A stretch of 64,000 nucleotides of DNA, from positions 25,629 through 89,628 of the forward strand of contig KB310219.1 of the NCBI GenBank assembly GCA_000328365.1, in the 5' to 3' direction. Positions 1 through 10,552 of this stretch are shown here, piece by piece; the first letter of the stretch is position 1, and each line of letters begins with the position of its first letter. Source of the stretch: Capitella teleta (Eukaryota; Annelida; Polychaeta; Capitellidae). The notes beneath the pieces were generated by a model. That model did not search any database and was not told the DNA's origin. It worked only from the letters and a program-made list of their open reading frames with translations. Both the position numbers and the translations under genes were made by a program.

Positions 1-275
1 TTCGTATCCCTTTCGTCAGATTCTAAAGTAAATTCATTTATTCTAATTCGTCTCCCATTAGCTTCAGGTTTAACCCTAATGGTCTCATTAGCCTGCGGGC
101 CGGTAAAGCTATCATATTCCATCCCTGCATTACACGAGGCAATACTCGAATCTTCATTATTTGCATTTTCAATATTATTAGTATATATCAGTGATTCGGG
201 GCTAGTTTGGGTTTCGCTTTCTGGCATTCTGATTAAACGGTTATTCAAATCACTTCTGACCCATTTAAAAGACAT
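1..275 (-). CDS. partial open frame running off the left edge, hypothetical protein
   Basis: Read on the minus strand, an ATG at 275-273 opens a frame with no stop for 91 codons, up to the window edge. The same frame is also open upstream of the ATG to about position 400, so the ATG may be an internal Met. The predicted peptide begins MSFKWVRSDLNNRLIRMPES and is rich in Asn, Glu, Ser and Asp, with a basic patch (NGRRIRINEF) near the edge. This polar composition is unlike the Leu/Phe/Tyr/Ile-rich chance frames elsewhere in this AT-rich window. I recognise no domain, signal peptide or membrane segment. It could be the first exon of a host gene or part of a mobile-element protein. The neighbouring sequence on the right is a dispersed repeat, which leaves the second option open. 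Confidence 0.4.
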   Translation of the reverse strand, partial: MSFKWVRSDLNNRLIRMPESETQTSPESLIYTNNIENANNEDSSIASCNAGMEYDSFTGPQANETIRVKPEANGRRIRINEFTLESDERDT

Positions 276-489
276 GAGGTATAACAGGTGGTTTACGCGT
301 GGCTGCACTAACTGAGAGCTGAGAGTTAACAGATGCGACGCACATGGTAGGGCAATTAAGGAGTTTTGTGTGATTGAAAGATCGACAGTCACTACCGGCT
401 ATGTGAAACACGGAAAACGAAGCTTGCACTTACCAGAGGAGAAAGATCACACGCATGTTCAAATTACGTCGGTGGTCATCAGAATGACG

Positions 490-1060
490 TTGTGACTCCA
501 GGGCTACGTCATTTATGCACTAGTTGGATGGCAAGCTCCAAGCTCGTAATAACGAAGACTCAACCAATCACTTCATATTGGCTTTAATTTACCTTCAATA
601 AAATAGTCCAAAGTACTCAAAATAAAAAAAAGGTTCCAAGTAAGTGGTCTTTGTAGAAGCACGTGAGAGAGAGATGTGTGGTGTGTCGTGAGAAGGCGTA
701 GAGGAATCAGTGTTCATGGAAGATATTCGTGTCTTATATACTAGAAGCATGGATGTGGGGCAGCCTGTGTTTCTAATCGTAAATGCAGAGGTTCGGTGCC
801 TTCCAAGTAGTTGCTATCTGACAATGATGGATGCGCTTGCTCTCCGGTTCTTTGTTCTCGGCGAACTTCTGACCGCCAGTATTCGCTAATTGCTTCTTGG
901 GAGATGGAAGCAATCCCGTGCACGCGCTCCCCGAAGGTCTATATGCATAGGCAGAGTTTATATAATCATAATTACATATGCAATAATGAAACATCGTGTG
1001 AAGTAGTTAGAAGCATCCACGTAATCTTAACAATCTTAACTGTAAAGAGGCTTAGCAATT
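490..1060 (+). repeat. dispersed repeat A, copy 1
   Basis: About 560 bp that recurs at 13.2 kb and 35.6 kb in the same orientation. The shared landmarks, in order, are a block containing AAGCTCCAAGCTCG (from about 530), a TATA-like run near 735, a stretch containing GGCGAACTTCTGACC (from about 860), GAGATGGAAGCAATCC (about 900), and an end near AGTAGTTAGAAGCATCC (about 1000). The left 120 bp resembles the end of a LINE reverse-transcriptase fragment at 48.4 kb, so the family may be a truncated LINE 3' end. No terminal repeats or target-site duplication could be fixed. No gene is seen at 276-489. Confidence 0.6.
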
Positions 1061-1217
1061 AATCGGTAGGGGTAGAAGAGGTTAGATTATAAGAATGATA
1101 TAAATCTTATGCTGGGCTAATAATTGAAGATTGAAAATCTTGGCGCATAACACATGCAAGCAGATGTGTTTTAATCCACTTCACCGTGTTTTGCTATTAT
1201 TTATAGCACATCAGTTG

Positions 1218-1410
1218 CCAGATTAGACCGCGCTCCGTGACCCTTATTTTAACCCCTTGGTGTTGTAATTGCAAACACAAAATTGTTACATATGATTGGG
1301 TTGATAATAGTACGATCAGAAACGGTGGTCAGCCACGAAAAAGACGTTGGATGAATTTAAGGTTTCTGTACTGTCACACACAACTGCTTTTAGCGCAGGA
1401 GTAGCAAAAC
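1218..1410. repeat. diverged repeat E, copy 1 (left part of a segmental duplication)
   Basis: This block aligns, with many substitutions, to 5500-5690. Shared landmarks are a CCCCTTGG/CCCCTTTG stretch, a GGTCARCAGCC-like stretch and the motif CACACAACTGCT. Both copies lie on the same side of a tRNA-Arg or its relic, which suggests one ancestral duplicated segment. Confidence 0.5.
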
Positions 1411-1618
1411 ATTAACACGGAATTTAAAAAAAAATATATCAATAAAATATATAGATATTTTAATTCATATATGTCAAGAAGGAAATCATAAATTGAATTG
1501 CAATTATATGACTGTTCCGCCATTTACGTCATTAGTATACTTTGTTGTACAAAATGCAGTACATTAAAAATACTTAAACATTGAAAAATTATCAAATAGC
1601 CGAGAACCCCAAAAATTT

Positions 1619-1707
1619 CATCTCCGGTGGGACTCGAACCCACAGCCTCCGAATATCTACTGATACCAACTAGAAGTCCGACGCGCTATCCATTGCGCCA
1701 CGGAGAC
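1619..1707 (-). tRNA. tRNA-Arg-TCT: tRNA-Arg(UCU) with 16-nt intron
   Basis: The minus strand gives a full cloverleaf of 89 nt. The acceptor stem GTCTCCG pairs with CGGAGAT (one G-T pair). The D arm is GCGC/GCGC, the anticodon loop CTTCTA carries TCT, and the T arm is GTGGG-TTCGAGT-CCCAC, followed by discriminator G. A 16-nt intron follows position 37, the canonical eukaryotic site. A T-run just downstream (TTTTT on the minus strand) fits Pol III termination. Internal A and B boxes are intact. The gene is identical base for base, intron included, to the copy at 52282-52370. Confidence 0.95.
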
Positions 1708-1709
1708 AT

Positions 1710-1975
1710 TGTAAATGTTATCCCTGTCGTTTATGTTATCCGAAAGCATTCATATTATATTATCACACTTATGGAAACACCAATGGGAAATATTGCATCT
1801 GTTCTTCAGTTAAGAGTAAATTCAAGGCTGATTTTCATTGTCAACACCTTAGGTCCAAATTTATCATATGTGTTCTGATAGCAAAGGTAACAGCAACAGA
1901 GGATATTGCATTTGCAATGACATGTTAGATATAGGCTTCCAAGGTAAATGAGGACGCCGATATTTGCATTGTGAA
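1710..1975. repeat. tRNA flank shared with 7364-7560
   Basis: The roughly 260 bp beyond the 5' end of the tRNA gene align with 7364-7560. Landmarks are a TGGAAA..CAAATGGGA-like block, CATCTG near 1796, a CAGTTAAKAGTAAAT block near 1806, and GATATTGC/GAATATTGC. With repeat E this marks a segmental duplication that includes the tRNA. Confidence 0.5.
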
Positions 1976-2078
1976 CTTGTTTCATTAGCAAACCTAATCA
2001 ATATTTGAATATAATATCATCTATTTATGTCATACTGTAATTCAGAAATGACATCAATGAATTTTACATGAGGCATGA

Positions 2079-2170
2079 GGCATGATGGGGTTTTACGGCT
2101 CCAGCCAACACATAGGATTGCAATCAACCGGTCAAACAGACTGAGTTATTCGGTGCCCCATAAGGGAGTT
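2079..2170 (+). repeat. dispersed repeat D, copy 1
   Basis: The block begins GGGGTTTTACGGCTCCA and is also present at 47.9 kb (minus) and 49.3 kb (plus). This copy diverges after the first 20 bp. The sequence resembles the GAGT-tract-associated short repeats common in marine invertebrate genomes, a resemblance in style only. Confidence 0.45.
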
Positions 2171-5100
2171 TAGGCTCACTTATCTTTTTTTGTCTTTCGT
2201 CATATCGTATGTCAATACTCGTCATTACTTATTAGAACAAACGATATTATGTATTATTACAGCAAGAGAGAAGATCCGGTCATAAACAGCAATTTTCTCC
2301 GTATTTTGCAGATAAAATCATACATCATAGAGTTGTGAATGTGTGGTATTTGTATCCCAAGATTTTAACAAAATTATCATTGTTTTTTTTTTTCAAAATT
2401 AGTTTTGTCTTTCATTTTCATTGTATAGCTGATGTGTATTTCTTACAATTTTGTTTCACTGATTCACAAGTAGAATAAGAAGTTCCTGACATGAATGAAG
2501 GTACAACCAGTGACACAATGCATCTTTTGAGAAATGCTGCAGATGGTTTCTACATAATTATACTGTGACATCCGTAAGCAGAGTTTTACCAGCTTACTCA
2601 CGACGGAGCAGAGGGTTCTGCAAAAATATTATTGCCTCCCTGCAAGTTCTCAGGTAAGCAGCATATGGTTGCGCCCCAACTGCACCTCGAGATTACCGTC
2701 TTATAAACTTTTTATTTTTTATTTATTTTTTATTTTTTATTTTTTATTTTTATTTTTTTATTTTTTTTTTTTTTTGCTTAGTACCAGACCTGAGATCAAG
2801 CGTTCCTTCATCTGAAATTGAACGTGCTTCACTGAGGAAGCTCGTATCACAGCCACAGCAGAAAAGGCACGGTCTCCATATTTTTTGGGTTGGTAAATCT
2901 GCCGGGTGAGAAAGTTTTCATCATGTACTCAGAGTGCAAGAGCCAGCATAGATAACGATCAAGCCCTGTAAATATGTCATTTGAGGGTTTTAAAAGTTTT
3001 CCGACATACTAGTTTTGTGTTTCATCTAAATATCAAGTAGAAACCAATGAATATTAGTCAGAACTGGAGTGTTGTGATCAGTCTCCTCGGCTTTGAAGAT
3101 CACACGAGCGAGTGTCGTTTTCAATGGCGAGAGGAACTCTATGATACAGGTAGTTGCAGTAATCAACGCGTGAAATGACTTGCCATTGTACGGCCATTGT
3201 ACAATAGCTATCAGTGTATCAAGTCGATACTGTGTCTTTTATTTCAATGTATAGCAATGTCTAGTAATAAGCAAACATGCAAGCAGCGTTTAATCTGTAT
3301 CACCAAATTGAACTTTAAGTGTGCACGCCAAAATGCCTAACTCTAGCACTAGACGCAACCTTACGATTACGCAATTGAATTATGGGACATCGCCATGCGA
3401 AGCAGCAATCTTATGTTTTTTGGGCGCACGGGATATTTGGGATTCTTTATGTTTTAGGAAATTTGAGTTCATCCAGTTCTTGTTCGTAAGTATGTACCAT
3501 GTAGCAAATACTCGTGATGACAGCAATGAGTGCGGAGAGTTATCACTGATTATGACACACAATAACGTTGCAGATAATCTCGCTGGAATATTTGGTATAC
3601 AATCCAAACAGCAGGAAGCTAAGACTGAGATACCCCAAACACCAAACAGAAATATTTATAACATGGATTCAGTTTTGAATTCAATAACGACCGATTATAG
3701 TTATTGCTATTATATATTACTCCATAACTATTACTAATGTATCCTCCTTTTTTTTGATATGCTGTAATGAGCTTATGGAACAGAAAAGAGGCGTTTCCAC
3801 AAAGTAATTTATCATGAGTTAAGGGCGTTGACTTATTAAGAGAGGTCACAGAGGTCGGACAATCCTTGTGAGATGTATTGCTTCAGCTTGTAAATGATGA
3901 CGACACTCGCAAAAAGGTAAGTACGTATAAGAGGAATTTCAAAATAATATGTCTAGTTTTTCACAGAGAATATTCATTACTGAATAGACACTTTCTTGCT
4001 TTGAGAGGAATATCTTAGAAATAATTGTTAGAAATAGTATATCTCAAAGACAACACACCAGAAATGACGAATGAATGAATGATAACATTTGTAAAAATCA
4101 AATCCTATTTATGATGAAATCAAAGGTGAAAACCAAGCAAGGTTGCAGTGAGCGCAAGGAAATACGAGGAACATGTTAGGTTCTTTGTTTTCTATTGTAT
4201 TCACATAATTCATTGTAAATGTTGAGGTTATTTTATTATGTTGAGGTTTTTTATTATTATTATAACCAATAAAATATTAACTGTTTCCTTGGGCATTATT
4301 ATACAGGTATATAATATAGTCGAGATAACTCAATTATCATGCCTTGAATGTAAGTATGAACATTTGTGGTATCCTCGAAGTACAAGGTGTGCAGGTATAA
4401 TTACGAGGGCCATTGGGGGCGCATTTCCAAGCTGGTGTAAATGACAAGAATTCTGGTTGATTGGATTACTGATCAATAGTGTTGATCGATTACTCGGTAG
4501 TCTAAAATGTCAATCATTCGGCCCCTCTTAATTCCAATTAAAAGACACGAAATCCAAAATAATAATAATTAATTAATTCCAAAAGACACGACATCAGCTG
4601 AAGGCAGGATATTGATCAAGTTTCAACCATGCTGACAACATTTGGGTCAAAGTCTAATTATTTGAAGATGTGCGCATGTCTATGGTGAAAGATAGGGCTA
4701 TGTCAGGGGGAAATTAAAGTATTTATACATTTAATAACTAACGAAACTTAGTATACTAGTATTGTACAAACATACTAATAATAAATAATAATGTAATTAT
4801 TTATATAGCGTAATGTACAATAAATGTACAATTAAAGGATAAAGATTCTATGCGCTTAACACAAAAGAAATTATTAATAAAAAAGATGTACAAGGTTAAA
4901 AGAGTCATGGGTGTACAGTGCCATTTCATATGTGAGAACCATGGCAAAAAGCCCGTCCACTTCCAGGTCAAAAAACTCACTGCACTGGAACACCTTGAGA
5001 CGTAATAATTTTGTGTATACATAGAATGCTAAGATATGAATATTATGATATGAAACAAGCGTTGTGGTATTTCTTCTCAAATTCTAGATATTAATGATTG

Positions 5101-5499
5101 AAATTGCCTTCTTTTTTCCTCTAGATAGATTCATACTTTGACTTGAATCAACAGGTATAGATTGCCAGCTTGATTTTTTAGCACTGAAACATGTATTTCA
5201 TTTCCTCCGATCAAACTAAAATGCCCTATGCCGTGAATACATCTGATGGTTAAAATTGGCATTCTATAAACATAGAATTGATTATAAAATTATTCACAAT
5301 ACATTTTAATGGGAGTATAATTAAGTGTTTGGACACGAGATGGAATAATTATTGTGCGTTAAAAATTATTTATAACATGAAACCATAATTATAGAAACCC
5401 TGAATTACTGAATTACACTTAACGCTAAATTACATATGCCTCACCGAACGTTGCTCCACAACATCACTTTGTGCAATTGCTTTTAAGCATCCGTTGCAA
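2171..5499. other. intergenic, no gene recognised
   Basis: AT-rich sequence with only short chance frames. The longest is 138 codons at 3321-3737 (+). It has no recognisable domain and ends in a Tyr/Asn-rich low-complexity tail, so I do not call it. It contains one simple repeat, listed separately. Confidence 0.6.
2709..2776. repeat. T-rich simple repeat (TTTTTATT-like)
   Basis: About 68 bp composed almost only of T runs separated by single A residues, ending in a pure T run. Confidence 0.9.
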
Positions 5500-5690
5500 G
5501 TGTGCAACGCCATGATCCCTATTGTGACCCCTTTGCGTTGCATTTGCAGGAAAGAAATGATGGCATAAGCTGGTGTTGGTTTATGAACGGGCATGGCCGG
5601 TCAACAGCCAAAACGAGGACGCCGAATAGATTGACTATTTCTGCCCTGTCGCACACAACTGCTCATGGCGCAGATGCACAGACAGTAAAA
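5500..5690. repeat. diverged repeat E, copy 2
   Basis: Homologous to 1218-1410, sharing the CACACAACTGCT motif and flanking blocks. It lies on the same side of the tRNA relic at 6169-6256 as copy 1 lies relative to the intact tRNA. The 5691-6168 spacer shows no recognisable gene. Confidence 0.5.
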
Positions 5691-6168
5691 CCTGGACACG
5701 TGATTCTCATAATGCTTTAAGGGTGACGCAATCGAGGCTCCCTTTATATCATTCAATGATAGAAATAGAATATGTTTTTTTACAGAGTTCTTTATGATAT
5801 GAATGGGTATCAAAATTGACAAGAAATAAATGACTATTATTGTTTTTCTATAAAAGATAAAGTCACAGATGGAAACTTGCTGTCGGTTTGAGCTATAATC
5901 TGAATTTATCTTGAACCTATGAAAGAATCACTCTCCAATAGACAATTGCATGATGGCATCTCACATCTCAACGGCCATCTTTTGGTTTTTCATATCCACA
6001 AATTGCACATGTCTATTTATATTGCATATACACCATTCACCAATGTGTCTAACGACTTAGGTTTTTGGAAGGCTTCGTAACCGATCCCTCATTGAACAAA
6101 CTGTAAAATCAAAGCAATAATGTAAGGGTATAAAAATAATATGGCAAATTGATCTGAGAAAAATAGAT

Positions 6169-6256
6169 CATCTCCGTGGAACTCCGATCAATGGCCGCCG
6201 TATATATATTGATTGCAACTGTAACTCCGATGCGATAACCACTGTCCCACGGAGAC
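6169..6256 (-). pseudogene. decayed tRNA-Arg relic
   Basis: The minus strand starts GTCTCCGTGG and ends CCACGGAGATG, matching the ends of the intact tRNA-Arg at 1619-1707 at nearly the same length (88 against 89). The D arm, anticodon arm and most of the intron are substituted, and no TCT anticodon loop remains. The 3' half still shows part of the B box. It is the tRNA of the duplicated copy of the 1.2-2.0 kb segment. Confidence 0.7.
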
Positions 6257-6281
6257 TATGTTCGATAATCAAGATCATAAT

Positions 6282-7355
6282 TAGTGATGGACGAAGCTTC
6301 GGCTTCGGACTTCGGACTTATACGAATATTTGCTATTTCCCGTAACTTTGGCTTTGAAAGAAAAGACTTTTACTCTTGAGTTGATAAATCTCTGTAAGTT
6401 ACTTTGTTTAGTCAACCGCGTGCGAGAGCCCACAATACTCCCACTAATTAAACACTTGAATGCATAGCAATCAATGGATGAGAACCAACAAAGCATACTT
6501 TAAATCAACACCAATCTTAAAGAGAAGATAAACTTTCACGAGTAAAGTCGTGAAGTAAATGTAAACAGTGGGGTTAGCAATCATTTGAAGTGAACAGTTT
6601 TAGAGATCGAATTATAGTTTTTGATCAAGCAAACATATAATTGCACAACTTGTTAAGGTCACATGGCCTTAATAAAAACTTACATGATGTTTAAGATTAT
6701 TTTTTTTAGTATGGCTCTATGAACTATGGCAATGTATTATACTTTTGGGACAGAGAATACACGAACATGGGTTATTACATCCATTGCTGATGGCTGACAA
6801 GTATACCGAATGACCTCTACTATTGCAAACAGTTCATTCACACCAAAGATACAAAGTTCACACCGATAAACTGATACCATCAACAGAAGTTCTTCCAAAT
6901 ATAAAAGTAGATCCATACTTTACAGGCTAAACTGAAGGCTTCCACTCATCCACAAACCCAGCATATAAACACACACATTTCCAATCCAACTAGCAGACAC
7001 AGAGCAGACACAGTCCAGTCAACCACAGCCACCAGTCTCCAAGACTACACCAACAGACCCCGAGATACTCCTGCAATCAGTGATCGTTATAATTGGCTGT
7101 CAAGTACCATTAATTAAAGTTTATACGTTGCAAACCGACGTCGCCCCTATTGTTCCGGATCATCTTCGTGTATATCCAGCTGTGTCGGAATATAAATGTA
7201 GAAGTGGAGTCGTTACACAACTTCCCAATTCGTGATTTAGTTTGCTGAAGGGCTAGCTTAGGGCTATATTATGAGGGGAGTATTGCGTGGCTCACTTTTG
7301 TAAATTTCTGACAAATTTTGGATATTCGGACAAATTCAATATTCGCGCATCACTA
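6282..7355. mobile_element. non-autonomous hAT-like element, split by a solo LTR
   Basis: The left end begins TAGTGATGGACGAAG. The right end, read on the opposite strand, begins TAGTGATGCGCGAAT. The flanking octamers ATCATAAT (6274-6281) and ATCACAAC (7356-7363) match at 6 of 8 positions, both differences being T/C. An 8-bp duplication is the hAT hallmark. Without the inserted LTR the element is about 500 bp and has no transposase frame, so it is a MITE-type derivative. A related left end is at 60618. Confidence 0.65.
6651..7217 (+). mobile_element. solo LTR of an LTR retrotransposon, copy 1
   Basis: A 567-bp fossil that starts TGTTAAGG and ends TTACA, bounded on both sides by the 5-bp duplication CAACT (6646-6650 and 7218-7222). 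A TATA-like stretch (AGCATATAAAC) lies about halfway. It has no internal coding region, so it is a solo LTR, the usual product of LTR-LTR recombination. The relative at 20595-21082 has clearly diverged, so the insertion is not recent. The family (Gypsy, BEL or Copia) cannot be decided from the LTR alone. It lies inside the hAT element and is therefore younger than it. Confidence 0.75.
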
Positions 7356-7363
7356 ATCACAAC

Positions 7364-7560
7364 TTATCAGATATATTATATATGAAATTTTACATTTTGT
7401 GGAAAAACAAATGGGAGATTTGGCATCTGCTCTCTCCAGTTAATAGTAAATGCAGGGTTGATTTTTATCGTGAACATAATTATTTGGACTAAGTTTATGG
7501 TTCCTGTTAGGTTATGAAGCATAACAGAATATTGCCTTTGTGTGGACATAGGTTTGCACA
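7364..7560. repeat. tRNA flank, second copy of 1710-1975
   Basis: This block aligns with the flank of the intact tRNA-Arg at 1.7-2.0 kb. It resumes immediately after the right-hand target duplication of the hAT element, so the hAT insertion split the duplicated segment between the tRNA relic and this flank. Confidence 0.5.
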
Positions 7561-8147
7561 ATGAATTTCAGTAATTCAGAGAGACGGATCAAGGGGAAAA
7601 GTAGGCAGGAATATATAAGATAAATATATATATAATATATATATATATAAATATAAGATAATATTCGCCTTTCAGGGTCGGGCTATAATATCTCTTGACC
7701 TATATGGAAAACAAATCGCACCTTGAGGCTGTGTACGGCATGCATTCGTATAATTGCCTTAGTTTGAAGGCTGAGTTGCAAATGTTTACATTGCATGTAT
7801 GGTAAAGATCAAATTGTATCATAGAGGGTTATCACTTTCTTGTTTGTAGGCAATCAATCATACGTTTGACTGTTGAGCAATTTATAATCTTAAAAGGGGC
7901 GTTGTTGTCTGTATGGATTATATACAGCTTTTGAAATAATTGGGGAATGTGGTTCAATTTAGGAACATGATTCATATAATATTTCCTCCCCCTTTTATTT
8001 TCGAGTTTTCTACTTTTCCTTAACTTTTTTTATTCATATCAAATTAATTGCTGGATACCAAAACACAACAAAAGAATTAATATAACCATTTATAAATCAT
8101 TGTATTACATGATTGTTTACGTCAGCGACAAACGCATACTATCCAAT
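7561..8147. other. intergenic, AT-rich, no gene
   Basis: No coding frame is recognised. An AT-dinucleotide-rich stretch lies at about 7618-7666. Confidence 0.6.
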
Positions 8148-8226
8148 AGCACCGGAAAGCGAAGTTTCCGAATATCTACTGACGCAAAATGGAGGCCCGA
8201 CATGCTACCTATGACTCGTGAAAACA
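8148..8226 (-). pseudogene. decayed tRNA-Arg relic
   Basis: The stretch TCCGAATATCTACTGA at 8167-8182, spanning the anticodon-stem/intron part of the intact tRNA-Arg, is preserved. On either side it is followed by degraded matches to the T arm (CACCGG..) and to the D arm and acceptor. It cannot fold as a functional tRNA. The start of the flank (CATTGTGATTTTTCC) also resembles the flank of the intact gene, so this is probably a third duplicate rather than a retroposed copy. Confidence 0.6.
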
Positions 8227-8676
8227 CATTGTGATTTTTCCTAAGTTAAGGCTTTTTATAGTTTACAATGTGGACTGCCACAGAAAGCGATCTCATTTAA
8301 TGGAAGCCGTCTGATTTTAGATTAGGCTGCATGCAATTAGCACTGTGATGGCTAGCAATGTCTCTGTATCTACGCAAGCCTTACCTGTTTTGATACCTTC
8401 AACATCATTGCATATTCAAATGAAGCATTTTCATTGCTTCTGATTGCACATGTCACTGTCACCATGAAAGCAGCAGAATGATAGAATGATAAAATGGTTT
8501 ACTCAAGCGTTAAATAAACCGTGTAAACTTACATCTTGGAGAAGGAGTTTGGATCAACCTCTAAATCCAAATATCGTGTCAGTGAGTGCATGCTGATGGA
8601 AGCAACGATTCATGAAATAATGAACCACTGCTACTACATTTACTATAATATTCAGATTAACTACGAGTATAACATA
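8227..8676. other. intergenic, no gene
   Basis: No coding frame or structured repeat recognised. Confidence 0.6.
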
Positions 8677-8969
8677 TACTGAGCGACTTTAATTCTGCAA
8701 CAATTACGAACTGCTAGTACAACAAAAATAAGACTTGCGAATGGAATATATCGGTTTAGCGGGTCTAGAGGATGTTCAGGTAGTGTGTCAAAAGCATTGA
8801 AATAAACATTTCATTCATGAATGACTCGCGTAGACATCTATTGAATAAACCGGTTTTCTCCCAAAGTTTCTACCAAGTTCTTGTCCAATCAATTTCAAAA
8901 TTCCCCTATATATTCGACAACTCCTGTTTGATGATTTGCCGTTGTTAAAAGTTCTCTTATGTGCACAAT

Positions 8970-10346
8970 ATGCCACGAATTTCTACGAACGAGCGCCTGA
9001 GAGTAGTTGGGATGCTGGAAGCTTGATCCACCCAATTTCGCGTAGCAGGTGCTTTTGACGTTGCTCGGATTGACGTTGGGTGACGACTTGGCGACAAGAT
9101 CGCTACATCCGGAATCAGCATCTCCGGAACAGATTCTAACCAGCAACAGAGACTGCAACAACTACCGTGGGTTTGCATGGCCGTCCCATCAGCGAACACA
9201 CTGTCCAAAGACGCTTAGAAGCTGCAGGGATGAATGCCCGACGGCCTCTACAAGCCACCATCCTATCGAACCAGAACAGGGAGAACCGGAGAAGACAGAG
9301 AGTGACTTTGCAGCAATGTGGAAGAGTCCTCTTCAGTGACGAGTCGCGTTTTTTGTTGTTCGGTAGCCGATGGTCGTCAAAGAATATGCATGGCGACGCA
9401 AGGGAGAACGCTGTGCCAGAGCCTGTATCCAGGAGTACAACCGCTGGGGTGGCCCAAACGTCATGGTTTGGGCGGGAATCACCATGGAGCACAGAACAGA
9501 TCTCGTCATTCTGCACGGGAACATCACTGCTCGTGATGGCTCACCATCCCACAGGAGACGATCAGGGACCGATTTCATAAAGAAACTTAACTTTGAGACT
9601 TAAGCTAAGTCCTCCAGTCGTTAAGTCGATTCCACAAACGCATTTTTGCTGAACTTAACTCAAGTAGCGCAAATCGGATTTGGCTATCTGCCAAGGAATG
9701 TATACGACATGGCGAGAAATTTGATAAGTGGTAAACGTACCTTGCAACATGACTTTTATGAACTGTTTATAATTTTTCCAAAACTTTATCGAAAACGAAA
9801 GCATCACAAACGCAAAATGCGAGTGTATAGGGTCTTTGATGCTTAATCATAACGCAATAAGTGGTCTTTTATTTTCGCTTTACAGTCATAACGTTTTTGC
9901 GCCAATGTGCCAGTGTCGCTGTTGCATCGTCACTTCGTCAGTCATGAGTCAAAGTATGAGCACGAAAAAGAGGCACACAAAACAAAATACAATCTGCATT
10001 AAATCTGTATTGAATGAATAGGGTTTCTTCTGGGTCGCGTACCAGAGGATTGCTCCTGTCTGGAAGGCTTCTTCTAGGTGTTGACACCATAGCATTAATC
10101 CCGCGTCTTCTGATCGGCGCCATCTTGAATTCACTAAGTTTGATTTAAGTCAAGTGGAGAGGTAACTTTTGCAGTCTAGAGGACTTAAGTTTGTTTCTGG
10201 AATCGCTTTAGTCAACTTAACCCCTCCCGAACTTTGTTTTACAACTTAAGTTTCTTTCGGGAATCGGCCCCAGGAGCTTGATCCGGAGCATGAGAAAAAG
10301 GTGCACTGCGTGTATTGAGGCGCATGGAGGCCACATCAGATACTGA
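8970..10346 (+). pseudogene. Tc1-type transposase remnant
   Basis: Pieces of a Tc1/mariner DDE transposase occur in order. At 8970 the start MPRISTNERLRVVGMLEA matches the family's N-terminal helix-turn-helix start. At 9160-9375 come HGRPISEHTVQRRLEAAGM and LFSDESRF, which holds the first catalytic Asp. At 9370-9530, in another frame, comes WGGPNVMVWAGIT. At 9545-9566 comes IPQETIR. After the MITE, LIRSMRKRC..HGGHTRY ends at a stop at 10344-10346. The family's second Asp block and the following catalytic segment are missing between 9530 and 9545. Stops and frame changes lie in the N-terminal third. The protein cannot be made, so any past movement needed a helper. Confidence 0.85.
9567..10270. 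mobile_element. MITE inserted in the Tc1 element
   Basis: A 704-bp insert with imperfect terminal inverted repeats: left GACCGATTTCATAAAGAAAC, right (minus strand) GGCCGATTCCCGAAAGAAAC, both followed by TTAAGTT-like sequence. A likely target duplication CAGG lies at 9563-9566 and 10271-10274. Removing one copy restores the Tc1 frame across the junction (..TIRSLIRSM..). The interior has no transposase. The terminal sequence style suggests a PIF/Harbinger-type family, but that is only an impression. Confidence 0.65.
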
Positions 10347-10552
10347 ACTAATCTGCGACCTTCAAGATTGACCCCGCTCTGGTTTAATTAAAGTTTGTCA
10401 TTAACACTCCGGGACTTTAGTGTTTGTCTTCATTGCATTAGACACGGTAAACATCACACTTTTAATACTCAAGCATTGTAATCAGAATAATTTAATCACA
10501 ATATACCTAATTTGAGGATTTACTATTGTTGCAGAATTGAAGTCGCTCAGTA

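Larger units (their letters stand above)
8677..10552 (+). mobile_element. Tc1-like DNA transposon, inactive, with nested MITE
   Basis: The terminal inverted repeats match closely. The left starts TACTGAGCGACTTTAATTCT, and the right read on the minus strand starts TACTGAGCGACTTCAATTCT; both continue GCAACAAT. TA dinucleotides flank both ends (8675-8676 and 10553-10554), as expected for Tc1/mariner. After subtracting the 704-bp insert at 9567-10270, about 1.17 kb of Tc1 sequence remains. That is shorter than a full Tc1-type element because a transposase segment is missing. Confidence 0.85.
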
